Below are positions 16,901-24,530 of a DNA stretch of 64,000 bases, piece by piece. Where the stretch lies: the NCBI RefSeq assembly GCF_001592125.1, contig NZ_BCWI01000007.1:1-64000 (forward strand), read 5' to 3'. The position numbers were made by a program, and so were the translations under genes. The stretch is from Microbacterium hominis NBRC 15708 (GTDB lineage: Bacteria > Actinomycetota > Actinomycetes > Actinomycetales > Microbacteriaceae). Numbering within the stretch: the first letter of the stretch is position 1; each line of letters starts with the position of its first letter. Under the pieces are notes generated by a model that was not told where the DNA came from, did not search any database, and was given only the letters and a program-made list of their open reading frames with translations.

Positions 16901-19383
16901 CGGACGAGACCGCGGGAGACCCTGATGCGCTGCGCCAGGACGCGCTGAATCGCGCAGGCGAGGCGGTCATCGATTACCTGATTAACCCATCAAAGGTGTC
17001 CATCCGACTAAGCGACGGACGGGCCTGGACCTGTGAGAAGTGCCGTCGTCAGCACCTGACAACGGGAAACGGATTCTGCACAAAGTGCGCGCGGAGGCTC
17101 CCCACCCAATCCACTCCGGTCGTCAACGAAACCGACTACTACGCCTGGAAGGCCATGAGCGACGACGGTAGATTCCGTCTGAACACCGCGGAGCTCACCG
17201 GCCAGACCGACCGTGTCGATGCGCAGAACCGTCAGGCAAGATTCCAGGGTGTATTCCTGGCGGGCGACGAGAACGAGAAGACTGACGCTGTCGACCTGCT
17301 CTCCGTCACGACCACGATGGAGGCTGGCGTCGACATTGGCTCGCTGTCTGCCGTCGTTCTCGGCAACATGCCGCCCACGAGGTTCAACTATCAGCAGCGG
17401 GTCGGACGCGCAGGGCGGCGAGGTTCCCCGGTCGCCATCGCACTCACCATCTGCCGCGGGCGCAGCCATGATGAGTACTACTTCGAGCGACCTGACCGAA
17501 TCACTAACGAGCCAACGCCCAAGCCCTACCTCACGCTGAATCGTCCCGAGCTGTTCGACCGCTCCCTGCGTAGCGAGATTCTCCGGCTCTCGTCCGCGGA
17601 CTATCTGTCTGCAGCAGGTGGGGATGACCTCTCGTCGAACGTGCACGGTGAGTTCGGCAAGACCGGCGACTGGGACACGATCATTCGGCCGCGACTTGAG
17701 CGGTGGATAAACGACAACCGCGATGCCGTCATCGCTCTCGCGACCGCTTTGAGCTCAAGCACCTCGTTCCACGCCTCGGCCGCGGAACGGGCAGATGCCG
17801 TGCTCGGCACGCTTGTGTCCGACATCGCGGGGGCGGTGGCCACGGCGAAGCACGACGACCTCAGCCAGCTGCTTGCCGAGGCCGGCCTCCTGCCGATGTT
17901 CGGGTTCCCGACGTCTGTGCGTTACCTCTACCTCCACCGTCCGTTGTCGTCGAACCCGTGGCCGCCGACGGATGTGATAGACCGCGACCTGAGCATGGCC
18001 GTCAGCGCGTTCGCTCCGCTCAGCGAAGTCGTCCGGGACGGAAGGGTCTACCCCGTCATTGGCGTAACCGAGTTCAAGCCTGTCGGCTCTGGGACTCCGC
18101 AGCCGGTGCCCGACGCGCTGGGGAACTCGTCGGCGCTGTTCATCTGCCGGACCTGCTCGTACCTCGGCGATGAGCGCGCCGGTGACGGCACGGATACCTG
18201 TCCTCGATGCGGAGCCGGTCCTGCCTACTTCAGCGAGGTTCCCCTGCGCGAGCCGCTCGGATTCCGGAGCGGGTTCGACACGGACTTCGACGGCAACTTC
18301 TCGTGGTCTCCGCGCGCGATGGCGGCACGGGCCATGGCGGACCCGACGAAGCTCGCCGAGTCGGCTGTGGGCCGCGCCCAGGTCCTCGCTGGACCCGCCG
18401 AGCGATACGTCGTCAACGACAACGGCGGGCATCTGTTCCCACTCCGCCGCGCCGCTACCGGCGGGCCGAACTGGGGTGGATACGTGTCGGTGCAGGCCAT
18501 CGAGCAGGGGCTGATACCCGGCACCTTCGCGACGGGAGATGTCGAGCACGTCGCGCTAGGAGCCGTGCAACACACGGACTTCCTCTTCATCGGTTCCGTC
18601 ACCCCGACGGACTGGGACCGCGGAATCCGGCTGAATCTCGTATCCGGCATCCATCAGCCGAGCGGCGCGCCGGACGTCACCGACGGGCGCCGAGCTGGCT
18701 GGTTCTCGCTTGCCTTCCTCCTGCGCACTGTCGCCGCAACGAAGCTCGACATCCTGCCGCTTGAGCTCAACGCGGGCATCTACTCGGGTGTAACCGTAAC
18801 GGGGGAGCCGACCGTTCAGGCGTTCCTCGCGGACACGCTCGAGAATGGTGCAGGCTTTAGCACGCATCTCGGGTCCGAGCAGTTCCTTCCTGAGTTCCTG
18901 GACGCAACTACGACGTACCTTACGGAGCTGGAGCGGGGCGATCACCCTCACGCCTGCAACTCGTCGTGCTACCGGTGCCTGCGTGACTACGGGAACATGG
19001 CCTACCACGCGCTTCTTGACTGGCGCCTCGCCCAGGATCTCTTCGGCTTGCTTCGCGACGGCACGCTGGACATCGACCGCGAAGCGGAGTCGAAAGCGCT
19101 GAGCCGGTGGGCTGCATCGTTCGGCGCAACAGTCCTCGACTTGCCTAAAGCCTCCGCCGCTATCATCGAGACACCTCAGTACGGCGTGTACGGGGTGGTG
19201 CTCCGCCATCCGTTCGAAGGCTCCGACGTGGACGTGATGTCCGAGCGACTCGCCGAGGCAGCAGCGGATATCGAAACCTCGACAGACTGCAACGGTGTGG
19301 TGTTCGTGGACTCATTCACGATCGACCGCGACCCTAGGCGCGTGCTCAAACTCATCGCCGACGCGGCGCAGGCCATGACGTGA
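13954..19383 (+). CDS. Large SF2 DEAD/DEAH-type helicase with DUF1998 C-terminus (DruE-like)
   Basis: 1809 aa from ATG 13954. Walker A is AGTGSGKT (120-127) after HGHQEAAL; motif II is DELH (332-335), followed by AASASL (motif III). The second RecA lobe has KIIVFTDSRQDAAKLSAGL (about 730-750), MEAGVDIGSL and QRVGRAGRRG (1148-1157). Cysteine pairs suggest zinc ribbons: CECGAR, CQNCGD, CPACGD, CEKC...CTKC and CRTC...CPRCGAG. The end has CNSSCYRCLRDYGN (Cys1668, 1672, 1675), the DUF1998 signature. Helicases of this size and order occur as DruE in Druantia, with shorter split versions in DISARM. It probably moves along or unwinds DNA to feed the downstream nuclease. Confidence 0.9.
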   Translation: MNAPTPRHLDAVKTFEHLREAYFKYYNTPFGLADPALQAERQLLLDRDGGVFREPLLELRPEYEGTGHTLAESVSAAGAAPELAEFAARGLLKGVPALHGHQEAALTAGVTPGKSMVITAGTGSGKTESFMLPLLSSLLEESRDWKGSSSLGGKWWDSNSPTFVSQRQSDAGRAAVRAIVLYPMNALVDDQLIRLRRALDSEEVRSWLNERRSGHRFYFGRYTGATPVTGLRSNGLRVKELARYLRATEARGSRARELAAQLGDEGLQYFVPRLDGAEMRSRWDMADAPPDILITNYSMLNVMLLRDRDAHFFESTRRWLENPANRFTLVVDELHTYRGTAGSEVAYLVRHLKRRLGLDRNPEQFRVLAASASLDAQRDQDYLHQFFDAQPGSFAFIEGTNKVPPLEDPVSAEDPAGLAAMSAGDAAVVAREAGIVESLRTALHARSGAAKRLDDLATAIFPDAKEEISRAAVARVLEGLAAEPHESDPKLRAHLFFRNVAGVWACSDRECSVVTDPSPDRTIGKLHAEPATRCECGARVLELLYCQNCGDVFLGGFAPEGEPQQSGVKTMLLADVPELAKLPDQVSLQRTADNYIVYWPRDVRSLDALDSRSWTRDGQKVEYSFRPSTLNPGSGELRNIATGHTGWSFHAKVARDNVGGLKRDVATVSPFPTQCPACGDDWEQQYAGPERLKATDPRTQRSPIRTMRTGFEKVNQILTTELANDLSERERKIIVFTDSRQDAAKLSAGLGLRHYQDLLRQLMYLRLKRAGDPASDVERAREYLAEGNKTPDRWEAITRLRERDSASFNALRDIWEEAPGTDVTAAPALIADLSKGLTLSELSSLVSLDLLDLGMNPGGPHASLRERGGDTWSSLFNWSVTPVVPRSGLSPTGQLLIEDISASLESEILEGLYAGGGRDFETTGLGWLTLADDTAPADAPGTVSDGEARAALRILADQRRFSRIRSARGEPTPRLRKFWTKVADETAGDPDALRQDALNRAGEAVIDYLINPSKVSIRLSDGRAWTCEKCRRQHLTTGNGFCTKCARRLPTQSTPVVNETDYYAWKAMSDDGRFRLNTAELTGQTDRVDAQNRQARFQGVFLAGDENEKTDAVDLLSVTTTMEAGVDIGSLSAVVLGNMPPTRFNYQQRVGRAGRRGSPVAIALTICRGRSHDEYYFERPDRITNEPTPKPYLTLNRPELFDRSLRSEILRLSSADYLSAAGGDDLSSNVHGEFGKTGDWDTIIRPRLERWINDNRDAVIALATALSSSTSFHASAAERADAVLGTLVSDIAGAVATAKHDDLSQLLAEAGLLPMFGFPTSVRYLYLHRPLSSNPWPPTDVIDRDLSMAVSAFAPLSEVVRDGRVYPVIGVTEFKPVGSGTPQPVPDALGNSSALFICRTCSYLGDERAGDGTDTCPRCGAGPAYFSEVPLREPLGFRSGFDTDFDGNFSWSPRAMAARAMADPTKLAESAVGRAQVLAGPAERYVVNDNGGHLFPLRRAATGGPNWGGYVSVQAIEQGLIPGTFATGDVEHVALGAVQHTDFLFIGSVTPTDWDRGIRLNLVSGIHQPSGAPDVTDGRRAGWFSLAFLLRTVAATKLDILPLELNAGIYSGVTVTGEPTVQAFLADTLENGAGFSTHLGSEQFLPEFLDATTTYLTELERGDHPHACNSSCYRCLRDYGNMAYHALLDWRLAQDLFGLLRDGTLDIDREAESKALSRWAASFGATVLDLPKASAAIIETPQYGVYGVVLRHPFEGSDVDVMSERLAEAAADIETSTDCNGVVFVDSFTIDRDPRRVLKLIADAAQAMT

Positions 19384-20336
19384 CCCAGCGAGGTGAGTGG
19401 TTGTCGGCGACGTCAGCCGGACGATTGCTGCGGTGCCCAGCGTCCGCGGCGTTTGTCACTACCCCGAATCCCATCCCACCTTCGCCACCTCAGAACGCTG
19501 GGACCCTCGCACACCTCGCGATGAGCGCTTGGTTCGAGAGCGGTGCCTGGCTGGACGACGAGCACGGACATGGCCTGCAGCAGGCGTGGGATCTCGAAGT
19601 AGGGCGATGGATGGTTGACGCGAAACGGCTGCCCAACTCGGTCATGACCCGCGCGAGATTGCGTTCGCGAGGCCCCGAGCTCGCAGCGGTCCTCAAGAGC
19701 GTCGGTATCACTGCGCGCTCCGAGGTATTCCTACGAGATGACGTCAGCATGCTCTACGGTCAACTAGACGTGGTCGCCGACGATTCACGCGGTGGTGCGG
19801 TAGTAGACCTAAAGACCGGCAACGATACTGACAGCGAACGCGTGCGGACTCAGTTGCTGATCTACGCAGCCCTGCTCAAGAATGAGACAGGGCATCTTCC
19901 GACTTTGGTTGCGTTCAGTCTCGTGCACGGCCCGGTGCCGATCGAGTTCTCACAGGCAGATGTGGACGATGTATTCGCGCGCGTCGAAACAGCACGCGGG
20001 CAACGTGGATTAGAGGTGCCGAACCCCGCGGGCTGCAAGTACTGTCGTCGTCGACACGTCTGTGAACCGCACTGGAGCGCTGCGACAACATGGGCTGAGC
20101 CTGATTGCGTCGAAGGTCGTATAAGCAAGGTCGAGACCGCTGCCGGAGGACTGACTGCTGTTCGGGTCAGTACCGCAGCTGGCGAGCAATGGGTGACAGG
20201 CCTGGTGCCTCCGGGCCAGCACAGTCTGGCCAGGGGGCGCACGATTCGAGTGACCGAGGCGGCCGGACGGGGAGCGGGCGCTGAGCGTGAGTGGCGAGCC
20301 AACCGATCGACTCGCGCTTCGGTGCTACCCGACTAA
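19380..20336 (+). CDS. PD-(D/E)XK nuclease, RecB/Cas4-like, with four-Cys Fe-S motif
   Basis: 318 aa from GTG 19380, overlapping the helicase stop by 4 bp (GTGA). The nuclease core is visible: GTLAH (His45), YGQLDVV (Asp130), VVDLKTG (Asp143, Lys145) and QLLIYAALL (Gln158, Tyr162), the RecB motif set. Cys19 (LLRCPAS) and Cys219, 222 and 228 (GCKYCRRRHVC) match the iron-sulfur staple of AddB/Cas4-type nucleases. About 90 residues follow the last Cys and may form a small beta domain. Translational coupling implies a helicase-nuclease pair. I know of no standard Druantia system with this gene. Confidence 0.88.
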   Translation: MTQRGEWLSATSAGRLLRCPASAAFVTTPNPIPPSPPQNAGTLAHLAMSAWFESGAWLDDEHGHGLQQAWDLEVGRWMVDAKRLPNSVMTRARLRSRGPELAAVLKSVGITARSEVFLRDDVSMLYGQLDVVADDSRGGAVVDLKTGNDTDSERVRTQLLIYAALLKNETGHLPTLVAFSLVHGPVPIEFSQADVDDVFARVETARGQRGLEVPNPAGCKYCRRRHVCEPHWSAATTWAEPDCVEGRISKVETAAGGLTAVRVSTAAGEQWVTGLVPPGQHSLARGRTIRVTEAAGRGAGAEREWRANRSTRASVLPD

Positions 20337-20491
20337 GGGTAACAGGGTCCCAAGCCCAACGCGCATATTGAGCCCGAACCGGCACAGCCGGCTGGGCGGC
20401 TCAAGACGCAATCGCATACAGGCCGACGTGATCGAACGCACCCCCGGCGCGCGTCGTCGGCCTTGAGAGCGCGAGCGCGTCAACTCACTTC

Positions 20492-20935
20492 TCAGGGCGC
20501 TGCGGCGGTCGTCGGAGTCCAGGTCGGTGTCGGGAGCACGGCGAGTCCGGTGGGTTGAGGCCACCGATTCAGGCACGCGTATCCCGGCGGGCAGGGGTCC
20601 CGAACGCAGGCCGCTGCGGCCGGACCCCCGCTGTTCACCCACTCGGAGTGATCGAAGTCGGACACGTCGATGAGTGCTGAGAATTCGTGGTCACCGTGGG
20701 AGTCGGCCGCACGGATGGTGGCCGCGAACTGATCGCCGAGCGCTGCGGCCATCTCCTGTTCGCTGCGAGGCCCGATGGTGACCTGAAGGCCCGAGGGTGC
20801 CGCACCCACCGCGAACTCGAACCCCTCCGGAACGGCGGCGGATCCGGCGGCTGACCAGACGAGAGTGGCGCTGTCGTCGTCCTCGCCATTCATCCGTTCG
20901 AGCGTGATGGAGGAGATCGTCACGGGAGGGCACAA
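20492..20935 (-). CDS. Hypothetical protein, possibly frameshifted secreted protein
   Basis: 147 aa if read from TTG 20935. The body (ISSITLERMNGEDDD...SALIDVSDFDHSEWV) looks like a small extracytoplasmic beta protein with a Pro/Thr/Ala-rich tail containing CVRDPC. Just upstream, in another frame, lies MHLLAHLGAVVTCAAAAVSLAG (21051 downward), which resembles a signal peptide and ends at 20920, overlapping this frame. The real gene may be about 180 aa with one frameshift. It lies just beyond the island and is unrelated to it in style. Confidence 0.4.
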   Translation of the reverse strand: MCPPVTISSITLERMNGEDDDSATLVWSAAGSAAVPEGFEFAVGAAPSGLQVTIGPRSEQEMAAALGDQFAATIRAADSHGDHEFSALIDVSDFDHSEWVNSGGPAAAACVRDPCPPGYACLNRWPQPTGLAVLPTPTWTPTTAAAP

Positions 20936-21159
20936 GCGAACGATCGTCGTCCCGCCCGGACGGGGTCCGCGGCCCAGCTGTCATACCCGGCGAGCGAGAC
21001 GGCGGCGGCGGCGCACGTCACCACAGCCCCCAGATGAGCCAGAAGGTGCATTCTCCGATCCCGCTCATGACCGCACGTAGTGCCCACCGCCATCGACGCA
21101 ATCGTCATGAGTCCGCCGCTTCTCGCCGGCACGCAGGCGATGTCGTCGACGACGCCACG

Positions 21160-21558
21160 TCACGCCGCCAGCTCCGCCGCGACGGCGGCGGAGTCGATGA
21201 AGACGCGCTCCGCCACGACGCGGCCGTCGTGGTCGAAGGTGACCACCGCGATCATCTCGAGGTCGATGACGCGTCCGGTGGCGGCGAACCCGCCGTAGAC
21301 GCCGTCGTGGGTTCCGTCGAATCGCACGAGCATCGCGCCGGTGTCGCCCTCCTGTCCGAGCGGGGCGATCGTGGCGCGCAGATCGCTGAACGCGGCGAAG
21401 AGCGCCTCTTCTCGTTCCTGCAGGGCGTGCAGCCCGCTCTGCGCACCGGTCAGGGGGGAGTGGTAGGCGGCGGGCTCCGCCCACAGTGCGACGACGGCGG
21501 CCGGGTCGTGCGCGTTGACCGCGGCGGCAGCGGCGCGGGCGAACTCGTGGATGTGCAT
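21160..21558 (-). CDS. SnoaL-like / NTF2-fold protein
   Basis: 132 aa with a strong ribosome site (GAAGGAGATCACC before ATG). The pattern FARAAAAAVNAHDPAAVVALWAE...GLHALQEREEALFAAFSDLRATI, then a beta-rich half ending VVTFDHDGRVVAERVFID, fits the cone-shaped NTF2 fold of SnoaL-like polyketide cyclases and many uncharacterised relatives. No catalytic residue can be assigned with confidence. It lies 45 bp downstream of the SDR gene on the same strand and is probably co-transcribed with it under the TetR regulator. Confidence 0.75.
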   Translation of the reverse strand: MHIHEFARAAAAAVNAHDPAAVVALWAEPAAYHSPLTGAQSGLHALQEREEALFAAFSDLRATIAPLGQEGDTGAMLVRFDGTHDGVYGGFAATGRVIDLEMIAVVTFDHDGRVVAERVFIDSAAVAAELAA

Positions 21559-21603
21559 GGTGATCTCCTTCGATCGGGGTGAGGATGCCGGGGACCCGGC
21601 GGT

Positions 21604-22383
21604 TCAGGGACGGACGGAACGTTCTGCGAGCGTGAGGGACAGCCGCTCGGGAAGTCGCGGGGCGAGCCAGGACACGAGCGCGTTGCCGCGGCCGTCGACC
21701 ACCGAGGGGCGGCCGCGTCGCAGGGCGCGCAGGGCCGTCTCGACGACCTGCTCGGGTGTGCGGCGGGCGCCGACGGAGGCCGCGTCGCCGGCCGTCGCGA
21801 AGAACGCGGTGTCGGTGGCGCCGGGGCAGAGGGCCAGCACGTCCACGCCGGTGCCGCGGGTCTCGCGCCACAGGGCACGGGTGAAGGTGAGCACATACGC
21901 CTTCGAGGCGGAGTAGACGGCCATGTGGGGGACGGGCTGGAAGCCCGCGGTGCTCGCGACGTTGATGATCGTGCCCCGGCCCCGCGCGAGCATCGGCGGG
22001 AGCAGCAGCGCCGTCAGCGCGGTGAGGCTGTTGACGTTGACCGCGATCTGCGTGGTCGCCGAGCTCAGCGGCTGCGTCGCCACGTCACCGTGGATGCCGA
22101 GCCCGGCATTGTTGACGAGGGCGTCGACGGCGATCTGCTCGCGCTCGAGGCGGGCGACGAGCTCCTGCGCGGCATCCGGGCGGTCGAGGTCGTGCGCCAT
22201 GACGGTCACGGACACCGCATGCCGTGCCCGGAGGTCGGCGGCGAGCTCGTCGAGCACGTCGGCGCGACGCGCGACGAGGACGAGGTCGGTGCCGAGGGCG
22301 GCGAAGCGGTGGGCGAAGGAGCGCCCGATTCCGGAGGAGGCTCCGGTGATCACGGCGGTGGTCCCTGCGGTGATGGTGCGCAC
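21604..22383 (-). CDS. SDR-family NAD(P)-dependent oxidoreductase
   Basis: 259 aa from GTG 22383 with AGGAG five nt upstream. The cofactor motif is ITGASSGIGRSFA (TGxxxGxG), followed by NNAGLG (NNAG), a Ser in INVASTAG and the catalytic YSASK (YxxxK). A conserved Arg in LVARR after beta-2 favours NADPH. Such classical SDRs reduce or oxidise carbonyl substrates; the substrate is unknown. It is divergent from a TetR gene across a 56-bp gap containing a palindrome, so repression by that TetR is likely. Confidence 0.9.
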   Translation of the reverse strand: MRTITAGTTAVITGASSGIGRSFAHRFAALGTDLVLVARRADVLDELAADLRARHAVSVTVMAHDLDRPDAAQELVARLEREQIAVDALVNNAGLGIHGDVATQPLSSATTQIAVNVNSLTALTALLLPPMLARGRGTIINVASTAGFQPVPHMAVYSASKAYVLTFTRALWRETRGTGVDVLALCPGATDTAFFATAGDAASVGARRTPEQVVETALRALRRGRPSVVDGRGNALVSWLAPRLPERLSLTLAERSVRP

Positions 22384-22402
22384 GATTCTCCTAAATAAAC
22401 AA

Positions 22403-22412
22403 ACCGGGCGGT
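22403..22412. promoter_or_regulatory. Palindromic TetR operator candidate
   Basis: ACCGGGCGGT, within aaACCGggCGGTct, is centred in the 56-bp gap between the SDR and TetR starts. TetR regulators commonly bind ACCGnnCGGT-type dyads. The site overlaps where both promoters must lie, so one dimer could repress both genes. Confidence 0.5.
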
Positions 22413-22439
22413 CTAATAAATCAGGACTATAGTGGGAAG

Positions 22440-23186
22440 ATGCCTGCGCGTCCAGTCGCCGAAGCCGAAGCCGGTCGAACCGCCGCCCGCCGCGTGGGGC
22501 GTCCGGCCGGGCCGACGGCGCAGGGTGCGGCGTCGCGAGAGGTGATCGTCGACGCCGCCGCGGGGGTGTTCGCCCGCCTGGGCTACGACCGGGCGCGCAT
22601 GGCCGACATCATCGAGGCGAGCGGGATGTCGAAAGGGTCGGTGTACTTCCACTTCGACAGCAAAGAGGCTCTCGCGGTCGCCGTGCTCGAAGACCGGCAC
22701 GAACGGTGGATCGCCGCCGTGGAAAGTGCCGTCGCGGACGTCGACGCGGGGCAGCCGAGGCTCTCGCGGCTCCTTCCGGCGATGCTCTCGCTGCACCGTG
22801 AGGATCCCGACGCCTGGGTGATCTCGCGCCTCACGCAGCGCCTCGCCGACGCCGAGCCCACCCGCGATCTCGCGGCGGCGGTGACGCGGCGGTGGATCGA
22901 CCTCGTCGCGAGCCTCATCCGCGAGGCCCAGGGCGTCGACGACAGGGCAGAGTCCGTGGACGCGGCCGCCCTCGCCACGGTGCTCGTGGGCGCCTTCGAC
23001 GGTCTGAAGATGACCGTGGATGTCGTGGGCACCGGCGACCGCGCCGACGACGGCCGGCTTCTCGCCGAGGGCGGTGCCGTTCTCGAGCGGATGCTGTTCG
23101 AGACCGTCGGGATCGTGCCCGCCGAGAAGTCGCGACAGAAGTCGAACGTTCGCCCGACCTCGAGCCGGGCTGCCCGAGTACCGTGA
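22440..23186 (+). CDS. TetR/AcrR-family transcriptional regulator
   Basis: 248 aa from ATG 22440. The helix-turn-helix region (about 35-80) reads REVIVDAAAGVFARLGYDRARMADIIEASGMSKGSVYFHFDSKEALA; SKGSVYFHF with K-E-A is the TetR recognition-helix pattern and resembles gamma-butyrolactone-receptor-like members. The remainder is an alpha-helical ligand domain (RLSRLLPAMLSLHREDPDAWVISRLTQ). About 25 basic residues precede the HTH. It probably controls itself and the divergent SDR-SnoaL pair through 22403-22412. Ligand unknown. Confidence 0.88.
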   Translation: MPARPVAEAEAGRTAARRVGRPAGPTAQGAASREVIVDAAAGVFARLGYDRARMADIIEASGMSKGSVYFHFDSKEALAVAVLEDRHERWIAAVESAVADVDAGQPRLSRLLPAMLSLHREDPDAWVISRLTQRLADAEPTRDLAAAVTRRWIDLVASLIREAQGVDDRAESVDAAALATVLVGAFDGLKMTVDVVGTGDRADDGRLLAEGGAVLERMLFETVGIVPAEKSRQKSNVRPTSSRAARVP

Positions 23187-23255
23187 GGTCAGCGACCGCG
23201 CCGGTGTTCGCCGCGGCGGTCACCTCCGGCGGCATCCACGGATATGAGGAGTGAC

Positions 23256-23456
23256 ATGACTGAGACGAACGGCTCCGGCCCGGCAGACCTGAGCGGCACC
23301 GTGGACGAACGACTCGCACAGCTGACGGCTCTGGAATCGGCCTCAGAGCCGCTGAGTGCGCAGTGGCTGCATCGTCAGCTCCGCTCCGCGCTCAACGCCT
23401 GGGCCGAGGATGCGACCACGGTCGACATCGACCTGGAATCCCGCACGGACTACTGA
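23256..23456 (+). CDS. Small acidic hypothetical protein
   Basis: 66 aa from ATG 23256, with AGGAG six nt upstream; an ATG at 23244 is upstream of that ribosome site and therefore less likely. The sequence is soluble, acidic and helical (ERLAQLTALESA; QWLHRQLRSALNAWAEDA). No motif is recognised. It lies 70 bp after the TetR gene and converges on the Dyp peroxidase. Confidence 0.55.
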   Translation: MTETNGSGPADLSGTVDERLAQLTALESASEPLSAQWLHRQLRSALNAWAEDATTVDIDLESRTDY

Positions 23457-23484
23457 CCGCGCGGCTACCCCGGCTGCCGCCCGG

Positions 23485-24459
23485 CTACGCAGGCGGCGTC
23501 GCCGGGTCGTCGGCGAGCCCGCTGAGGGCATCCGCCGACGGCACGAAGAACGTGCAGCCCATCACCGGCGTCGAGAAGTCCAGGATCCGGTCGTGGAGTC
23601 CGGGCGGGTCTCCGATGAACATCCGCTCCAGCATCTTCTCGATGACCCACAGGTGGCGCGCGTATCCGATGAAGTAGGTGCCGAACTCCGACGCGCCGGG
23701 GCTGCCGAACGGCATGTTGTCGCGGAGGATGTCGTGCTCGACACCGTCGACCACGATCGTCGACAGCGTCTTGTGCGACTTCTGCCCGGTGTCGGCGTCG
23801 TCCAGTTCGACGTTGTCCGCCTTCTTCCGACCGATGATCGCCTCCTGCTGCTCGGTCGTGAGGGCCTGCCACGTGTCGAGGTCGTGAAGGTACTTCTGGA
23901 TCACGACGTAGCTGCCTCCCGCGTTGTCGGGATCCTCGTCGCCGATCAGCGTCGAGTCGGCGACCGCGTTGCCGACGGGATTCGCGGTGCCGTCGACGAA
24001 GCCCAGCAGGTCACGGACGTCGAAGTAGCGGAAGCCGGTCGTCTCGTCCACCACGGTCACGGCATCCCCGAGCGCATCCATCAGCTGGCGCTCGAACTCG
24101 AACGTCAGATCCTGCCGGTTCGCGCGGATGTGGAACAGGATGTCGCCCGCGGTGCTCGGCGCCGTGTGCGTCGCGCCGGTGACCGCCGTGAAGGGGTGGA
24201 GCCCGCGGGGAGCGGCCCGCGACGTGAGGCGGGGCCACACCCGCGAGCCGATGCCCACGGTGCAGGAGAGCTGGGCGTCGAGGTCGCGGAATCCGACGTT
24301 CTTGATGATGTCGTCGATTCCGCTGATGGTGTCGCGGACGGTGGCCGCGGCATCCGCGTCGTCGTTGACGGTCACGACCAGGAAGGTCGCACTGGAGGTG
24401 AGAGGCGCATCGACTTTCTGGGCCTCGATGGGAACGCGTCTCGACGAGGAGTTGCTCAT
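23485..24459 (-). CDS. Dyp-type heme peroxidase
   Basis: 324 aa from ATG 24459 (MSNSSSRR); the 18-residue upstream extension is rejected as atypical. The GxxDG motif is in LLGFVDGTANPVG (catalytic Asp near 155). The C-terminal half has FGTYFIGYARHLWVIEKMLERMFIG, where a His serves as proximal heme ligand, and SYVVIQKYLHDLDTWQAL, both typical of the family. No Tat signal is present, so it is cytoplasmic, and no encapsulin-targeting tail is evident. The family uses H2O2 to oxidise dyes, phenolics or metal ions. It stands beside oxalate decarboxylase on the same strand, 70 bp apart. Confidence 0.9.
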   Translation of the reverse strand: MSNSSSRRVPIEAQKVDAPLTSSATFLVVTVNDDADAAATVRDTISGIDDIIKNVGFRDLDAQLSCTVGIGSRVWPRLTSRAAPRGLHPFTAVTGATHTAPSTAGDILFHIRANRQDLTFEFERQLMDALGDAVTVVDETTGFRYFDVRDLLGFVDGTANPVGNAVADSTLIGDEDPDNAGGSYVVIQKYLHDLDTWQALTTEQQEAIIGRKKADNVELDDADTGQKSHKTLSTIVVDGVEHDILRDNMPFGSPGASEFGTYFIGYARHLWVIEKMLERMFIGDPPGLHDRILDFSTPVMGCTFFVPSADALSGLADDPATPPA

Positions 24460-24530
24460 GCTCCCGAACCTAGGGCACCGGGTGGGTAATGCGTTCCGAC
24501 GCCTGTCGAGCACCTCCGCCGCGGCGCGGC

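Noticed and set aside
20337..20500. Right attachment site of the island
   Set aside because: No match to the tRNA-Arg 3' end could be seen here or elsewhere in the window.
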